From positions 434,001 through 498,000 of the forward strand of contig NZ_SHNN01000003.1 of assembly GCF_026262625.1 (NCBI RefSeq): DNA of 64,000 nt, given 5' to 3'. This document shows positions 46,014-54,439 of the stretch, one piece after another; position 1 is the first letter of the stretch, and the number at the start of each line of letters is the position of its first letter. Both the position numbers and the translations under genes were made by a program. The notes beneath the pieces are model-generated. The model did not search any database, was not told where the DNA came from, and saw only the letters and a program-made list of their open reading frames with translations. This stretch comes from Candidatus Litorirhabdus singularis (GTDB taxonomy: Bacteria; Pseudomonadota; Gammaproteobacteria; Pseudomonadales; Halieaceae).

Positions 46014-48215
46014 CTACAGAGTCTTTAAGAACTCGATGATATTCATTCGATCTTCTTTGGACAGCGCCGGGCCAATCACTCCCTTGGCCTGTTGATCCCA
46101 GCCCTTCTCGCGGTCCCACCTATTAGAAAATTCATGGCCCTGATTGCCGTTACCGGGCACCGTAGTGTCTAGTATGAAATAGCCATCGCTGCTGTATTTT
46201 TCGCCTGGGCGAAACAGCGAGGTGATGTCCTCAGGCTGTTTCAGTCCCATATGCACCGGGTCGAATGTGATATTACCCAATTGTACATATCTTGGACGCT
46301 GATCCGGGGGGGACAGCAAGTCATAAACAGTTGCTATCGAACCATTGTGCAGAAAAGGCGCAGTAGCCCAGATACCATTGTGCGGCCGGGCCTTGTAGCC
46401 AGCATCGATTTGCAGGCAGTTCGGTCGATGTTCTTCGTAGATCGCCTGGTCTTCTTCGGCGATATAATTCTCAATAAACCATTCGTTATTAACCTGCTGC
46501 ACGATGGCACCTAGCGCCAGTCCAAACAGCATATCTGGACTGTCCCCTACACTCACATTGACCAGGCGGGGCTCCGAAGCAGAAGCGATCTTGGGATCCA
46601 TTGATTGTGGAGCATAGGTGCAAATATCCGCTGAAACGCCCATACCGGCGGTTTGCTCTGCCGCTGTGCCGCCGGCATCCCCCGCGGTATCCACCGTACG
46701 GTACTTCATAATATCTGCTGTCGCGGGGTCAGTGCCGACTTGCTCCACCGAGATCATTTTCACGTTCAACAGAGCGTCAGGCGTCGCATGCTTGTAGCGA
46801 CCGTCGGCCCCCCTCTCTGAAAGAGATTGGCCAGCGTGGGGCTTCTCATTGTAGTAGACCTCTGGCTCGAAGTACTTCCGGCTACCGTACCCGGTTTCGT
46901 GTGTGTCCTGGTTACGCCAGAAGGCATCTGAGTTTAGCGGTGGTAAATGACAGCCAGCGCAGTGCTCTGTGTACAGCGCCTCTCCCTTACTACTGCGCGC
47001 AGGAACAACCTCTCCGAAGGCCTCTGGCCATTTGGGCCCAGACAAGCCGGTCAAGCCATTCAGTCCGGTACCAGGATCGCGTACAAAGGGATTATCTAAG
47101 CCTTCGGTTGAACCGCTGGGAAAAGGATTATCTCCGCTAAGCGCCTGCTCGATCCAGTAGAGGTTAGCCAGCGGCACCGAAGATGAGAACCGCGCCTCAC
47201 CTTTGGGTGCTCTGGTGTTTATAGTGGCTCTTACACCCATAGCCTCACCCGCATTCCTGATCAGGGGCTGCATTATCGAACCATCGTACTGGACCCAGTC
47301 GAACCAGGAAGCAGTCCACAAATGTGGAAAGTTAACCGGGGCGTTAATGGCCACATAGTTACCATAACGCTTCGGGTCCAGCGCAAAAACCTGGTTACCT
47401 ATGCGATTAAGAGCGTCCAGACGTGCGAAACCCTCAACGACATCAACCTCGCCAGGAGCCTCGGCCAGGGAGGCAACACGCGCCTCTAGCTCCACCGCTA
47501 AATCGGCTGCGTTTTTGTCCGTGTAGGCATCGTCCTTGAGCACGGCCTTGGCAAAACGATCAAATCGCGCATTGAATATAGGAAATTTTGAAGAGACGAG
47601 GGTCTGGCCCAGCGCCGCGCCAAGTGCAATGGTCAGTTGCCCCAGGTCGATAGGGGCCGCGCCGCCCTCAATTATGTATCTCTTGTTATTATAGATAAGC
47701 TGAGACGTGTGACAGGCAGAGCAGTTAAACCCAACAACAGTTTCACTATTATTGATGCCCTCCAGTGACTCGTATTGTGAAAGCGCAAATCCCACCGGCA
47801 AGCCATCTGGATTCAGATCGCTTTTCTCACCCTCAATAAATCCAAAGCGAAGTAGATAGCTGTTATCTGAGAATTTTCCCCGGTCACCGAACGGAATCGT
47901 AAAAAGGCTGCTGGCTGGCTGCTCCAGTGCCAACAACCAACTCAGAGGAATAGGTAGCGTGGAAGTGCCCTGACTGATGTGGTGAAACTTTGCGGTGGTT
48001 TGCTCATCCCAGTTTTGACTGCGGTTCAGACGGACCACGTCTTTGTCACTGATCTGCGGCAGTGCAGGTAGCCGCGGTGCTGACATTGCCTCCAGAACAG
48101 CACCAAATTTGTCCCCCGTAAGGAAATCAACCGCGGCGATTAACAAGATAAGGCCGATGGCCATTAAGAGCCGCTTGAGCGGGTGCCTGAAAACTGTTTT
48201 TCGTATGTTTATCAA
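46014..48215 (-). CDS. RoxA-like di-haem cytochrome c
   Basis: 733 residues. N-terminal anchor (basic start, then LLMAIGLILLIAAVDFL, about 16-32), so periplasmic. Two haem c sites: CSACH at 165-169 and CAGCH at 419-423. The segments WFDWVQYDGSIMQPLIRNAG and YKARPHNGIWATAPFLHNGS are hallmarks of the rubber-oxygenase RoxA/RoxB group within the MauG/peroxidase superfamily. Substrate unknown: RoxA cleaves polyisoprene, but many relatives are uncharacterised. Start TTG at 48215 with AAGG upstream; no other start precedes the anchor. Same strand as patatin and beta-helix genes. Confidence 0.8.
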   Translation of the reverse strand: MINIRKTVFRHPLKRLLMAIGLILLIAAVDFLTGDKFGAVLEAMSAPRLPALPQISDKDVVRLNRSQNWDEQTTAKFHHISQGTSTLPIPLSWLLALEQPASSLFTIPFGDRGKFSDNSYLLRFGFIEGEKSDLNPDGLPVGFALSQYESLEGINNSETVVGFNCSACHTSQLIYNNKRYIIEGGAAPIDLGQLTIALGAALGQTLVSSKFPIFNARFDRFAKAVLKDDAYTDKNAADLAVELEARVASLAEAPGEVDVVEGFARLDALNRIGNQVFALDPKRYGNYVAINAPVNFPHLWTASWFDWVQYDGSIMQPLIRNAGEAMGVRATINTRAPKGEARFSSSVPLANLYWIEQALSGDNPFPSGSTEGLDNPFVRDPGTGLNGLTGLSGPKWPEAFGEVVPARSSKGEALYTEHCAGCHLPPLNSDAFWRNQDTHETGYGSRKYFEPEVYYNEKPHAGQSLSERGADGRYKHATPDALLNVKMISVEQVGTDPATADIMKYRTVDTAGDAGGTAAEQTAGMGVSADICTYAPQSMDPKIASASEPRLVNVSVGDSPDMLFGLALGAIVQQVNNEWFIENYIAEEDQAIYEEHRPNCLQIDAGYKARPHNGIWATAPFLHNGSIATVYDLLSPPDQRPRYVQLGNITFDPVHMGLKQPEDITSLFRPGEKYSSDGYFILDTTVPGNGNQGHEFSNRWDREKGWDQQAKGVIGPALSKEDRMNIIEFLKTL

Positions 48216-48846
48216 TTGAGATTACCTTATTTTTATTAGGTTTTTCTCAAGCCAGCGGACTGGCTTAACATCTTGGGCTGACCAGGCCACTTAATCGTTA
48301 AATCGCTATTCACCCCATCTGCGAAACGAGCATGTAGATGTCTATAGTTGCTAAGGTTAGCTGGTTTCTCGCTAAAGTCTAAGTTTAGTAAATATCAACG
48401 AGACTGCAGCTTGGTTTTGGCTCTGTTCCTGCGCTCTGTCTTGAGGCTCTGTTCACTGTTGAGTGAATGCCGCCGCGACGCTCCGTTCCCAGAGCGTCTT
48501 GCGTGAATTCGATCGGTGATCGCCGACCCGGCGCTACCAGAACAGGATGGGCAACAACTAAATGCAGAGGATCAAAATGGTCAACTTTTGAAGAGGTGAA
48601 ATACCCCTGCTCACGCCATGGAACCGCGCAGGTATGCCAGATTCGACATGTGGGGAGATCTTTGGCAGGATTAGGACAACAGACAGTGTGGTGACTGTCA
48701 GCATTTATGCTATTGGGCCGGCGCGAGTTACATTGACTGCGTTAATTTAGTATTGCCTATAATCAGGGCTGGGTGACTCGCCAACGGGTGCCTGCCCACG
48801 TTGCATAGACCTGTATTATCACTTACCTAAAAACGGGAGATTACCT
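48216..48846. other. intergenic stretch with no recognised gene
   Basis: The upstream side serves the RoxA-like gene, the right end (ACGGGAG about 4 nt before the ATG) the ADC-family gene. A hairpin lies at 48477-48498 (GACGCTC/GAGCGTC). A 75-codon open frame at 48467-48694 has no recognisable content. May contain decayed mobile DNA, but I could not identify any. Confidence 0.5.
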
Positions 48847-49653
48847 ATGACCAGCTCAAGTGAAGCCCCCTTCAGTAGCCCCGGCGAGATCAACAACTGG
48901 CCGATGCTCAAGATTGTTTATCGCACCAGCCCGGAAGCCATAGCTGCACTACTGCCTCCGGGAATAACCAACAGCGAAACTTCCAACGTCACCCTGTCTA
49001 TTTATAATCTCCCGGTACCTGATGAGCCCGAGTATGGCATTCTGATGACTTGCGATGCCACCTATGATGGCATTCCAGGTGAATGGGCGCTGGGTTATGG
49101 GATCGATCAGGAGTCCGCGATATTTATCAGTCAGGCCACCAACGGCCAGCCCAAGTTTCCCTGTGAAACCGAGTACTACCGACAAGGCGACCGTGTGCGC
49201 GCACGCTGCATACACCAGGGCTATACCTTCGTCGAGTTTGAAGGCACTGAGGTTGGTCAAGACAACTACACCGACGGCCTGGAACGCAACGAATGGTGGG
49301 TTAAGGTTTCGCGCGAAGTAGGCGGCGGAAAAGGCTACGACTTCCCTCCACACGTCGTCCATGTACAGGGTAAATACGGCCCGGGCTATCGTCTCAAGCT
49401 GGACGGTGAACTTACTCTACGCGAAAGCCCCTGGGATCCCATCGCCGAATTGCTGCCGATGGAAGAGCAGGTTTCTGCGCACCTGTGGTGGCCTGAATTC
49501 AAGAGCCGCGATATCTCACTGGCAGGCCCGCTCGACCCAGAGGCGTTCTGGCCACATATTGATACTATTTCCGGCTCACGCTGGCCCGGTAGCAATGGCG
49601 GGCCCAAGCGCAAAACCCCACCTCCACCATCGCAATGGAAGAAATCAGCCTGA
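48847..49653 (+). CDS. acetoacetate decarboxylase family protein
   Basis: 268 residues of the ADC fold. Lys103 in GQPKFPCE is placed like the Schiff-base lysine of acetoacetate decarboxylase. PEAIAALLPPGI and YNLPVPDEPEYGILMTCDATYDG fit the fold. Members in catabolic clusters often act on other beta-keto or cyclic acids, so true acetoacetate activity is not assumed. Ends before a GC-rich hairpin at 49669-49690, so probably a separate transcript from the SDR gene. Confidence 0.8.
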   Translation: MTSSSEAPFSSPGEINNWPMLKIVYRTSPEAIAALLPPGITNSETSNVTLSIYNLPVPDEPEYGILMTCDATYDGIPGEWALGYGIDQESAIFISQATNGQPKFPCETEYYRQGDRVRARCIHQGYTFVEFEGTEVGQDNYTDGLERNEWWVKVSREVGGGKGYDFPPHVVHVQGKYGPGYRLKLDGELTLRESPWDPIAELLPMEEQVSAHLWWPEFKSRDISLAGPLDPEAFWPHIDTISGSRWPGSNGGPKRKTPPPPSQWKKSA

Positions 49654-49668
49654 CGGCAAGTCATTGAT

Positions 49669-49690
49669 CATCCCCGCTAAAGCGGGGATG
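49669..49690 (+). terminator. hairpin after the ADC-family gene
   Basis: CATCCCCGC (49669-49677) pairs perfectly with GCGGGGATG (49682-49690) across TAAA. No long T-run follows, so termination strength is uncertain. Confidence 0.5.
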
Positions 49691-49829
49691 TTGAGCAAAG
49701 ATTGAGCCCTTGCGAGCGGATATCAGCGAGGGTTTTGCCAGCTGGCGTTTATCAGTTTTTGACGTTTCAGCACATTAACCGCTGAATAGCTAGCAAACCC
49801 ATTCCAAGAGCACATTAGGTGGGCATCGT

Positions 49830-50624
49830 ATGCAGCAGAGTGTTGGCTTTAGCAAGAAATATGGTGCCTGGGCGCTGGTCACCGGCAGTTCTGCCGGTAT
49901 TGGCAAGGAGTTCGCTCGCCAACTGGCAGCACGGGGCCTAAATCTGGCTCTGGTGGCACGCCGCGGTGACTTACTGAGAGACTTGGCCGCAGAGCTGGAG
50001 TCGACCTACGCTATTCAAACCCGTGTGATCCCCTGTGATCTCAGCCAGACCAACTTTCTGGAGGAGATCAGCAGCGCCTGCGTTGATCTGGAAATTGGCT
50101 TACTGGTCAACAATGCCGGGGCGCCCAGTTTTCACGGGCGCTTTCTCAGTCGCTCCATCGCCGAGATGGAGCAGACGCTGCACTTCAGCATCCATGTACA
50201 GTTGCATCTTATCCGTCATTTTGCCGCAGCCATGGCCCAGCGCCGGCGCGGCGGTATCGTTCAGGTCAGCTCCATTTCAGGCAATCTATCCATGCCATTC
50301 ATGGCGGAGTATTCGGCGAGCAAGGGTTATCAGCTGCAGCTCGGCGAATCACTGCACTACGAACTCAAGGATTACGGCATAGACGTAATCGTGCTGTCCC
50401 CAGGGGCCACGCACTCCGAGCGCATAAACTTCGGCATGCAACCGGAACCGGTCGTAGCCGCGGCCCTCGACAATCTAGGCCGACTACCCTCGGTCATTCC
50501 CGGCTGGCGCAACCAATGGAGTGCCTTCAAACGCCGACACTTCAACAGCCGCAAGCAGGTTGTACAGGCAATGGGTGACTTCCAGCGCGGACGCTTGCAA
50601 CCACCCCACGACATCATAGAGTAG
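49830..50624 (+). CDS. short-chain dehydrogenase/reductase
   Basis: 264 residues, classical SDR. Cofactor motif TGSSAGIGKEFA, NNAG, catalytic Ser in VSSISGN and Tyr-x-x-x-Lys in YSASKG. LVARRGDLL after the second strand suggests NADP(H), with Arg residues at the usual selecting positions. The ALHYELKDYGIDV-type segment (ESLHYELKDYGIDVIVLSPG) resembles the DltE/YqjQ subgroup. First gene of the probable operon running to 54256; the amidohydrolase begins 47 bp later. Confidence 0.88.
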   Translation: MQQSVGFSKKYGAWALVTGSSAGIGKEFARQLAARGLNLALVARRGDLLRDLAAELESTYAIQTRVIPCDLSQTNFLEEISSACVDLEIGLLVNNAGAPSFHGRFLSRSIAEMEQTLHFSIHVQLHLIRHFAAAMAQRRRGGIVQVSSISGNLSMPFMAEYSASKGYQLQLGESLHYELKDYGIDVIVLSPGATHSERINFGMQPEPVVAAALDNLGRLPSVIPGWRNQWSAFKRRHFNSRKQVVQAMGDFQRGRLQPPHDIIE

Positions 50625-50671
50625 TCTAAACTGACTGAATATCGTGCATAGAATAGATGGGAGAGAAAATC

Positions 50672-51859
50672 ATGGACCGTTATTTGATTGTATCCACTGA
50701 TGGCCACGCTGGGCTGCCGCCAGGAGGCTATCGCGATTATCTGGATACCAAATACCACGCCGAATTTGACGCTCGTCTGACAGCCCAACAAGCGGCGACC
50801 AGGGCAAGAGAGAACAAATTCCTGATTTCCGATTTCAATGATAAATGGCGCCAGGGTATCGAGAAGGAGCTAACGGGCGCTTGGAATGGGGAGATGCGTA
50901 CCAAGGTCATAGATGGCGACGGTGTCGCCGCCGAGGTGCTATTTCCCGACGGAATTACCGAACAAAACGCTCCACCTTTTGGCGCTGATCTCGGCCTGAA
51001 ACCCTGGGGTCATGATACCGAGCTGCAATGGGCAGGCGCCCGCTCCCACAATCGCTGGATGGCTGAATTTTGCAAGGAAGACCCGGTACGTCGCATAGGG
51101 CTAGCCATCGTGCTAATGCTATACGATGTGGACGAGGCTCTTGCAGAGGTCAAATGGGCGCACAAGAATGGCCTACAGGGTATTTTGATACCGGCATTAA
51201 TGGGAGAACTAGACCCCTATAACCACCCCAAGTATTACCCTATCTGGGAGTTCTGCCAGGAACATAATATGGTGGTTCATACTCACTCCGGACCCTCCCC
51301 AGACTTCAATTTTGACCTGCCGGGGGCCATGGGCATTTACCTCACAGAGTTTGCCTGGTGGGCCGGGCGCCCTATGTGGCACATGATTTTCGGCGGCGTT
51401 TTCGAGAAGTTCCCGCGCCTCAAGTTCGTTATCACCGAGGTCAGCGAGTTCTGGGTTCCACATCTGCTGGAGCTGATGGACGTGCGCGCTTCGGTCAAAC
51501 ATACCAGCGGCAAGCTGGGTGATTTTCGCAGCAACCTGACCATGAAACCCAGTGAATACTTCAAGCGTAATTGCTGGGTGGGCGCCTCTGCCTTATTCGA
51601 CGAGGGCTCCACTGCGGTGCGCCATGACATCGGCATTGAGAACGTAATGTGGGGCACCGATTATCCTCACCCCGAGGGCTCATGGCCTAATACCCATGAA
51701 AAGCTGATCAAGTACATGAAAGGTATGCCGGAATCGGAATTGCAGTCGATACTCAACCGCAATGCAATAGAGTGTTACAACCTCGATGTGAAAAAACTCA
51801 ACCCCATTGCGGAACGTATCGGCCCTCTTAAATCGGACTTTGTTGACGCGGCTGCCTGA
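50672..51859 (+). CDS. amidohydrolase family (COG2159-type) protein
   Basis: 395 residues from the ATG at 50672 (GGGAGAG about 7 nt upstream); an in-frame ATG five codons earlier is the alternative. TIM-barrel metal-dependent hydrolase or decarboxylase of the amidohydrolase-2 group: STDGHAG near the start, VVHTHSGPSPD in the middle, WGTDYPHPEGSWPNT near the end with the metal-binding Asp. Relatives include ACMSD-like decarboxylases and ring-cleavage-product hydrolases. Its stop is 19 bp before the Rieske gene, hinting at linked steps. Confidence 0.85.
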   Translation: MDRYLIVSTDGHAGLPPGGYRDYLDTKYHAEFDARLTAQQAATRARENKFLISDFNDKWRQGIEKELTGAWNGEMRTKVIDGDGVAAEVLFPDGITEQNAPPFGADLGLKPWGHDTELQWAGARSHNRWMAEFCKEDPVRRIGLAIVLMLYDVDEALAEVKWAHKNGLQGILIPALMGELDPYNHPKYYPIWEFCQEHNMVVHTHSGPSPDFNFDLPGAMGIYLTEFAWWAGRPMWHMIFGGVFEKFPRLKFVITEVSEFWVPHLLELMDVRASVKHTSGKLGDFRSNLTMKPSEYFKRNCWVGASALFDEGSTAVRHDIGIENVMWGTDYPHPEGSWPNTHEKLIKYMKGMPESELQSILNRNAIECYNLDVKKLNPIAERIGPLKSDFVDAAA

Positions 51860-51878
51860 GGCAGTGAGGAGAAAAACA

Positions 51879-52898
51879 ATGAACAAGCGCTTTCCTATGC
51901 CAATGCCCTTCGGCTGGTTCTGTATCGGTTACGGTGATGAGCTGGCGGTAGGCGAGGTTAAAAACGTTCATTACTTCGACAGGGACATGGTGTTGTTTCG
52001 CACCGAATCAGGAAAAATCGGGCTTAGTGACCCGGTTTGCCCACATCTTGGCGCCCACCTGGGCCATGGCGGTACTGTGCAAGGTGAATCCATTCGCTGC
52101 GCTTTTCACCACTGGCAGTACGATACGCAGGGAGTCATAACCGATATTCCCTATGCCAGCCGCATTCCGCCGAAGTGGGAAGGTAAGCCCTGCCTGAAAA
52201 CCTATCCTGTGTGCGAAAAAAACGAAGTCATCTGGGCCTGGTACCACCCCGAAGATGCCGCACCGGACCAGGAGGTTATCGAGCTGGACGAGATCAAAGA
52301 TCCTGAATGGGTCGATCAAGAACGCTACTTCTGGAGCTTTGATTCCTGCCCACAGGAAATTGCAGAAAATGGCGTTGATGTTGCCCACTTCAAATATATT
52401 CACAACATGGACGCCGTACCTCAAGGAGAAACCACGTTTGAAGGGCATATTCGCCGCAGCAAAGTGCGCGGCCCGCGCACCATGACCAATGCAGCCGGTG
52501 AACAAGTGGTCATCGAGTCAGGTGTCGACGTGGTACAAAATGGCGCTGGCCAAAAGTGGACCCGGTTCAGCGGTATGGTGGATTACTTGCTGCAGGTATT
52601 GGTCACGCCGGTGAACGATGAACGTGTTGAAGTCCGCTTTGCTTATACGCACAAGAAGTACCCGGAGGATTCCTTCGAGTACAAGACCTTGCGCGAGGGC
52701 ATTGCCGCCACCAATGGCCAACGCGGTCTGGACGGCGACATTCCGATATGGCAAAACAAGTTTCACCTGCGCGAGCCCATACTCTGCGACGGCGACGGAC
52801 CGATTATGCGTTTTCGCAAGTACTTCGCTCAGTTTTATGTAGGCGGCCCCTATGGTGATGAAGGTGACATGCCCAGCGACCTGGAAGCAGTATCCTGA
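51879..52898 (+). CDS. Rieske non-haem iron oxygenase (KshA/DAF-36-like)
   Basis: 339 residues from the ATG at 51879, preceded by GAGGAG; the frame is open 24 codons further inside the amidohydrolase gene. Rieske cluster ligands Cys54, His56, Cys74 and His77 (CPHLGAH and CAFHHW). Mononuclear iron site in ENGVDVAHFKYIH: His170 and His175, with Asp167 as the bridging residue. This spacing and sequence match 3-ketosteroid 9-alpha-hydroxylase and cholesterol 7-desaturase relatives. Sterol or another polycyclic substrate is likely but unproven. No ferredoxin or reductase gene is adjacent. Confidence 0.87.
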   Translation: MNKRFPMPMPFGWFCIGYGDELAVGEVKNVHYFDRDMVLFRTESGKIGLSDPVCPHLGAHLGHGGTVQGESIRCAFHHWQYDTQGVITDIPYASRIPPKWEGKPCLKTYPVCEKNEVIWAWYHPEDAAPDQEVIELDEIKDPEWVDQERYFWSFDSCPQEIAENGVDVAHFKYIHNMDAVPQGETTFEGHIRRSKVRGPRTMTNAAGEQVVIESGVDVVQNGAGQKWTRFSGMVDYLLQVLVTPVNDERVEVRFAYTHKKYPEDSFEYKTLREGIAATNGQRGLDGDIPIWQNKFHLREPILCDGDGPIMRFRKYFAQFYVGGPYGDEGDMPSDLEAVS

Positions 52899-52992
52899 GG
52901 CACAATTTTGACGGACACTCACAAACACGATCCGCTAAGGCGCTGGCAAGACGACTGAGCGCTAGCAACCATTGCTTGAAGGAGCATCGACA

Positions 52993-53859
52993 ATGACAAG
53001 CGACTACCAGGGCAAAACGGCAGTGGTAACCGGAGGCGCCTCCGGCGTCGGCCGCTGCCTGTGTGAGCGGTTTGCACGCGAAGGCATGAACGTCATCATG
53101 GCGGATGTGGAGGCAGACACGCTGGAAACTGAGGCGGCGGCGCTAAGAGAGATGGGATTGAACGTAGTAGGAATACGTGCCGACGTCACCGACCCGGAAT
53201 CGATGGACCAGCTTGCCGAGCGCAGCAGCGCAGAGTTTGGCAACGTACACATCCTGTGTAATAACGCCGGCGTAGGTATCAAAGAGGCTCAGCGCCGTAT
53301 GTGGACGCTTACACCCAATGACTGGACCTGGGGTTTTAATGTCAACGTCATGGGTATTGCCAACGGCGTGCGTGCTTTCGTTCCCGCAATGCTGGCCCAC
53401 GGGGAGCCGGGACATGTCGTAAACACTTCTTCGGGGAATGGTGGTCTCAGCTCGTTGCCCACCACACCCATTTACGCCTCTACCAAGGCGGCGGTGACTA
53501 GCATGACCGAAGTCCTGCACTACCAGTTTCTGCAGGAAAATGCGGCACTGCAGGCACACCTGCTATTTCCCGGACCGCACCTGGTGAACACTCGTATCCT
53601 TAGCTCGATGCGCAACCGCCCCACCGAACTGCGCGATGATAACGAACCCGCTGCCTATAACAGTATGGCTGATCTGGCCAAGGCCTCTGGCCTGAAGCTG
53701 CAACTCACCGAGCCGGAAGAAGTTGCGGAAACCTGCTTACAGGGTATTCGCGACGGCCAGTTCTGGATCCTGCCCGCCAGCGAGCGGCAGGACAATCGAG
53801 TCAATAACCGCACGCAGGACATACTCAATCGCGCTAACCCACAATTACCTGAGGAATGA
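52993..53859 (+). CDS. short-chain dehydrogenase/reductase
   Basis: 288 residues from the ATG at 52993, with GAAGGAG 9 nt upstream; the frame is open seven codons further. Cofactor motif TGGASGVGRC, acidic Asp after strand 2 (IMADVEAD) suggesting NAD(H), NNAG and YASTK. The loop before the catalytic Ser carries NTSSGNGGLSSLP. Distinct from the SDR at 49830, so the pathway probably has two dehydrogenation steps. VOC gene follows after 10 bp. Confidence 0.88.
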   Translation: MTSDYQGKTAVVTGGASGVGRCLCERFAREGMNVIMADVEADTLETEAAALREMGLNVVGIRADVTDPESMDQLAERSSAEFGNVHILCNNAGVGIKEAQRRMWTLTPNDWTWGFNVNVMGIANGVRAFVPAMLAHGEPGHVVNTSSGNGGLSSLPTTPIYASTKAAVTSMTEVLHYQFLQENAALQAHLLFPGPHLVNTRILSSMRNRPTELRDDNEPAAYNSMADLAKASGLKLQLTEPEEVAETCLQGIRDGQFWILPASERQDNRVNNRTQDILNRANPQLPEE

Positions 53860-53869
53860 GGACTACACT

Positions 53870-54256
53870 ATGGCATCACGCGTCGCACAATTTTGTATTT
53901 CGGTCACTGACCTGAATCGTAGTGAAGACTACTACACCAATGTATTGGGGCTACAGGTTCAGCAGCGTATAGAGATCCCTGATGCCAAGGAACTCGTACT
54001 GGGGTCCGACGGTTCGGAGGGGATGATTCAGCTGGCGCAAAAGACCGACCAACAGGGACCCATCAACCACGGTGACGAGGCCTTGTGGAAGTTCTATATC
54101 TATAGTGACGACATCCAGGCGATTTACGATGCCGCCAAGGCTTATGGCAGTGAATGCCCGCAGGCACCTACCAAACTAGAGCAGTGGCCCGTAACCATCG
54201 CATTCATCATCGACCCGGATGGCTACAACATCGAGTTGGTGCAGCGCGACGGATAA
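53870..54256 (+). CDS. VOC (glyoxalase/dioxygenase superfamily) protein
   Basis: 128 residues from the ATG at 53870, with TGAGGA upstream; the frame is open upstream but overlaps the SDR gene. Typical beta-alpha-beta-beta-beta pair: FCISVTDLNRSEDYYTNVLGL in the first half and IIDPDGYNIELVQRD with the C-terminal metal-ligand Glu in the second. Could be an isomerase, lyase or dioxygenase. Last gene of the operon. Confidence 0.85.
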   Translation: MASRVAQFCISVTDLNRSEDYYTNVLGLQVQQRIEIPDAKELVLGSDGSEGMIQLAQKTDQQGPINHGDEALWKFYIYSDDIQAIYDAAKAYGSECPQAPTKLEQWPVTIAFIIDPDGYNIELVQRDG

Positions 54257-54395
54257 CCTTCGGTTTTGCGTGCGGCTTGCCGAATGATTCGCAAATTGCA
54301 ATGCAGAACCGAACACTGATCTCTAATGTGCAGAGAAAGCAACCGGAACGCCTTTAAAACGGTCAGTACTCTTCATCGATAAACATGGCACGGAT

Positions 54396-54419
54396 CTTGA
54401 TAGCTAAAGGGTTATCAAG
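54396..54419. promoter_or_regulatory. inverted repeat before the LruC-domain gene
   Basis: CTTGATA at 54396-54402 and TATCAAG at 54413-54419, 10 bp apart, centred about 32 bp before the start codon. Possible operator or promoter-proximal structure. Confidence 0.35.
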
Positions 54420-54439
54420 CTAATCATTCGAGCCAAACT

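Noticed and set aside
48467-48694. 75-codon open frame in the RoxA-ADC intergenic region
   Set aside because: No ribosome-binding site, Arg-rich composition and no recognisable motif.
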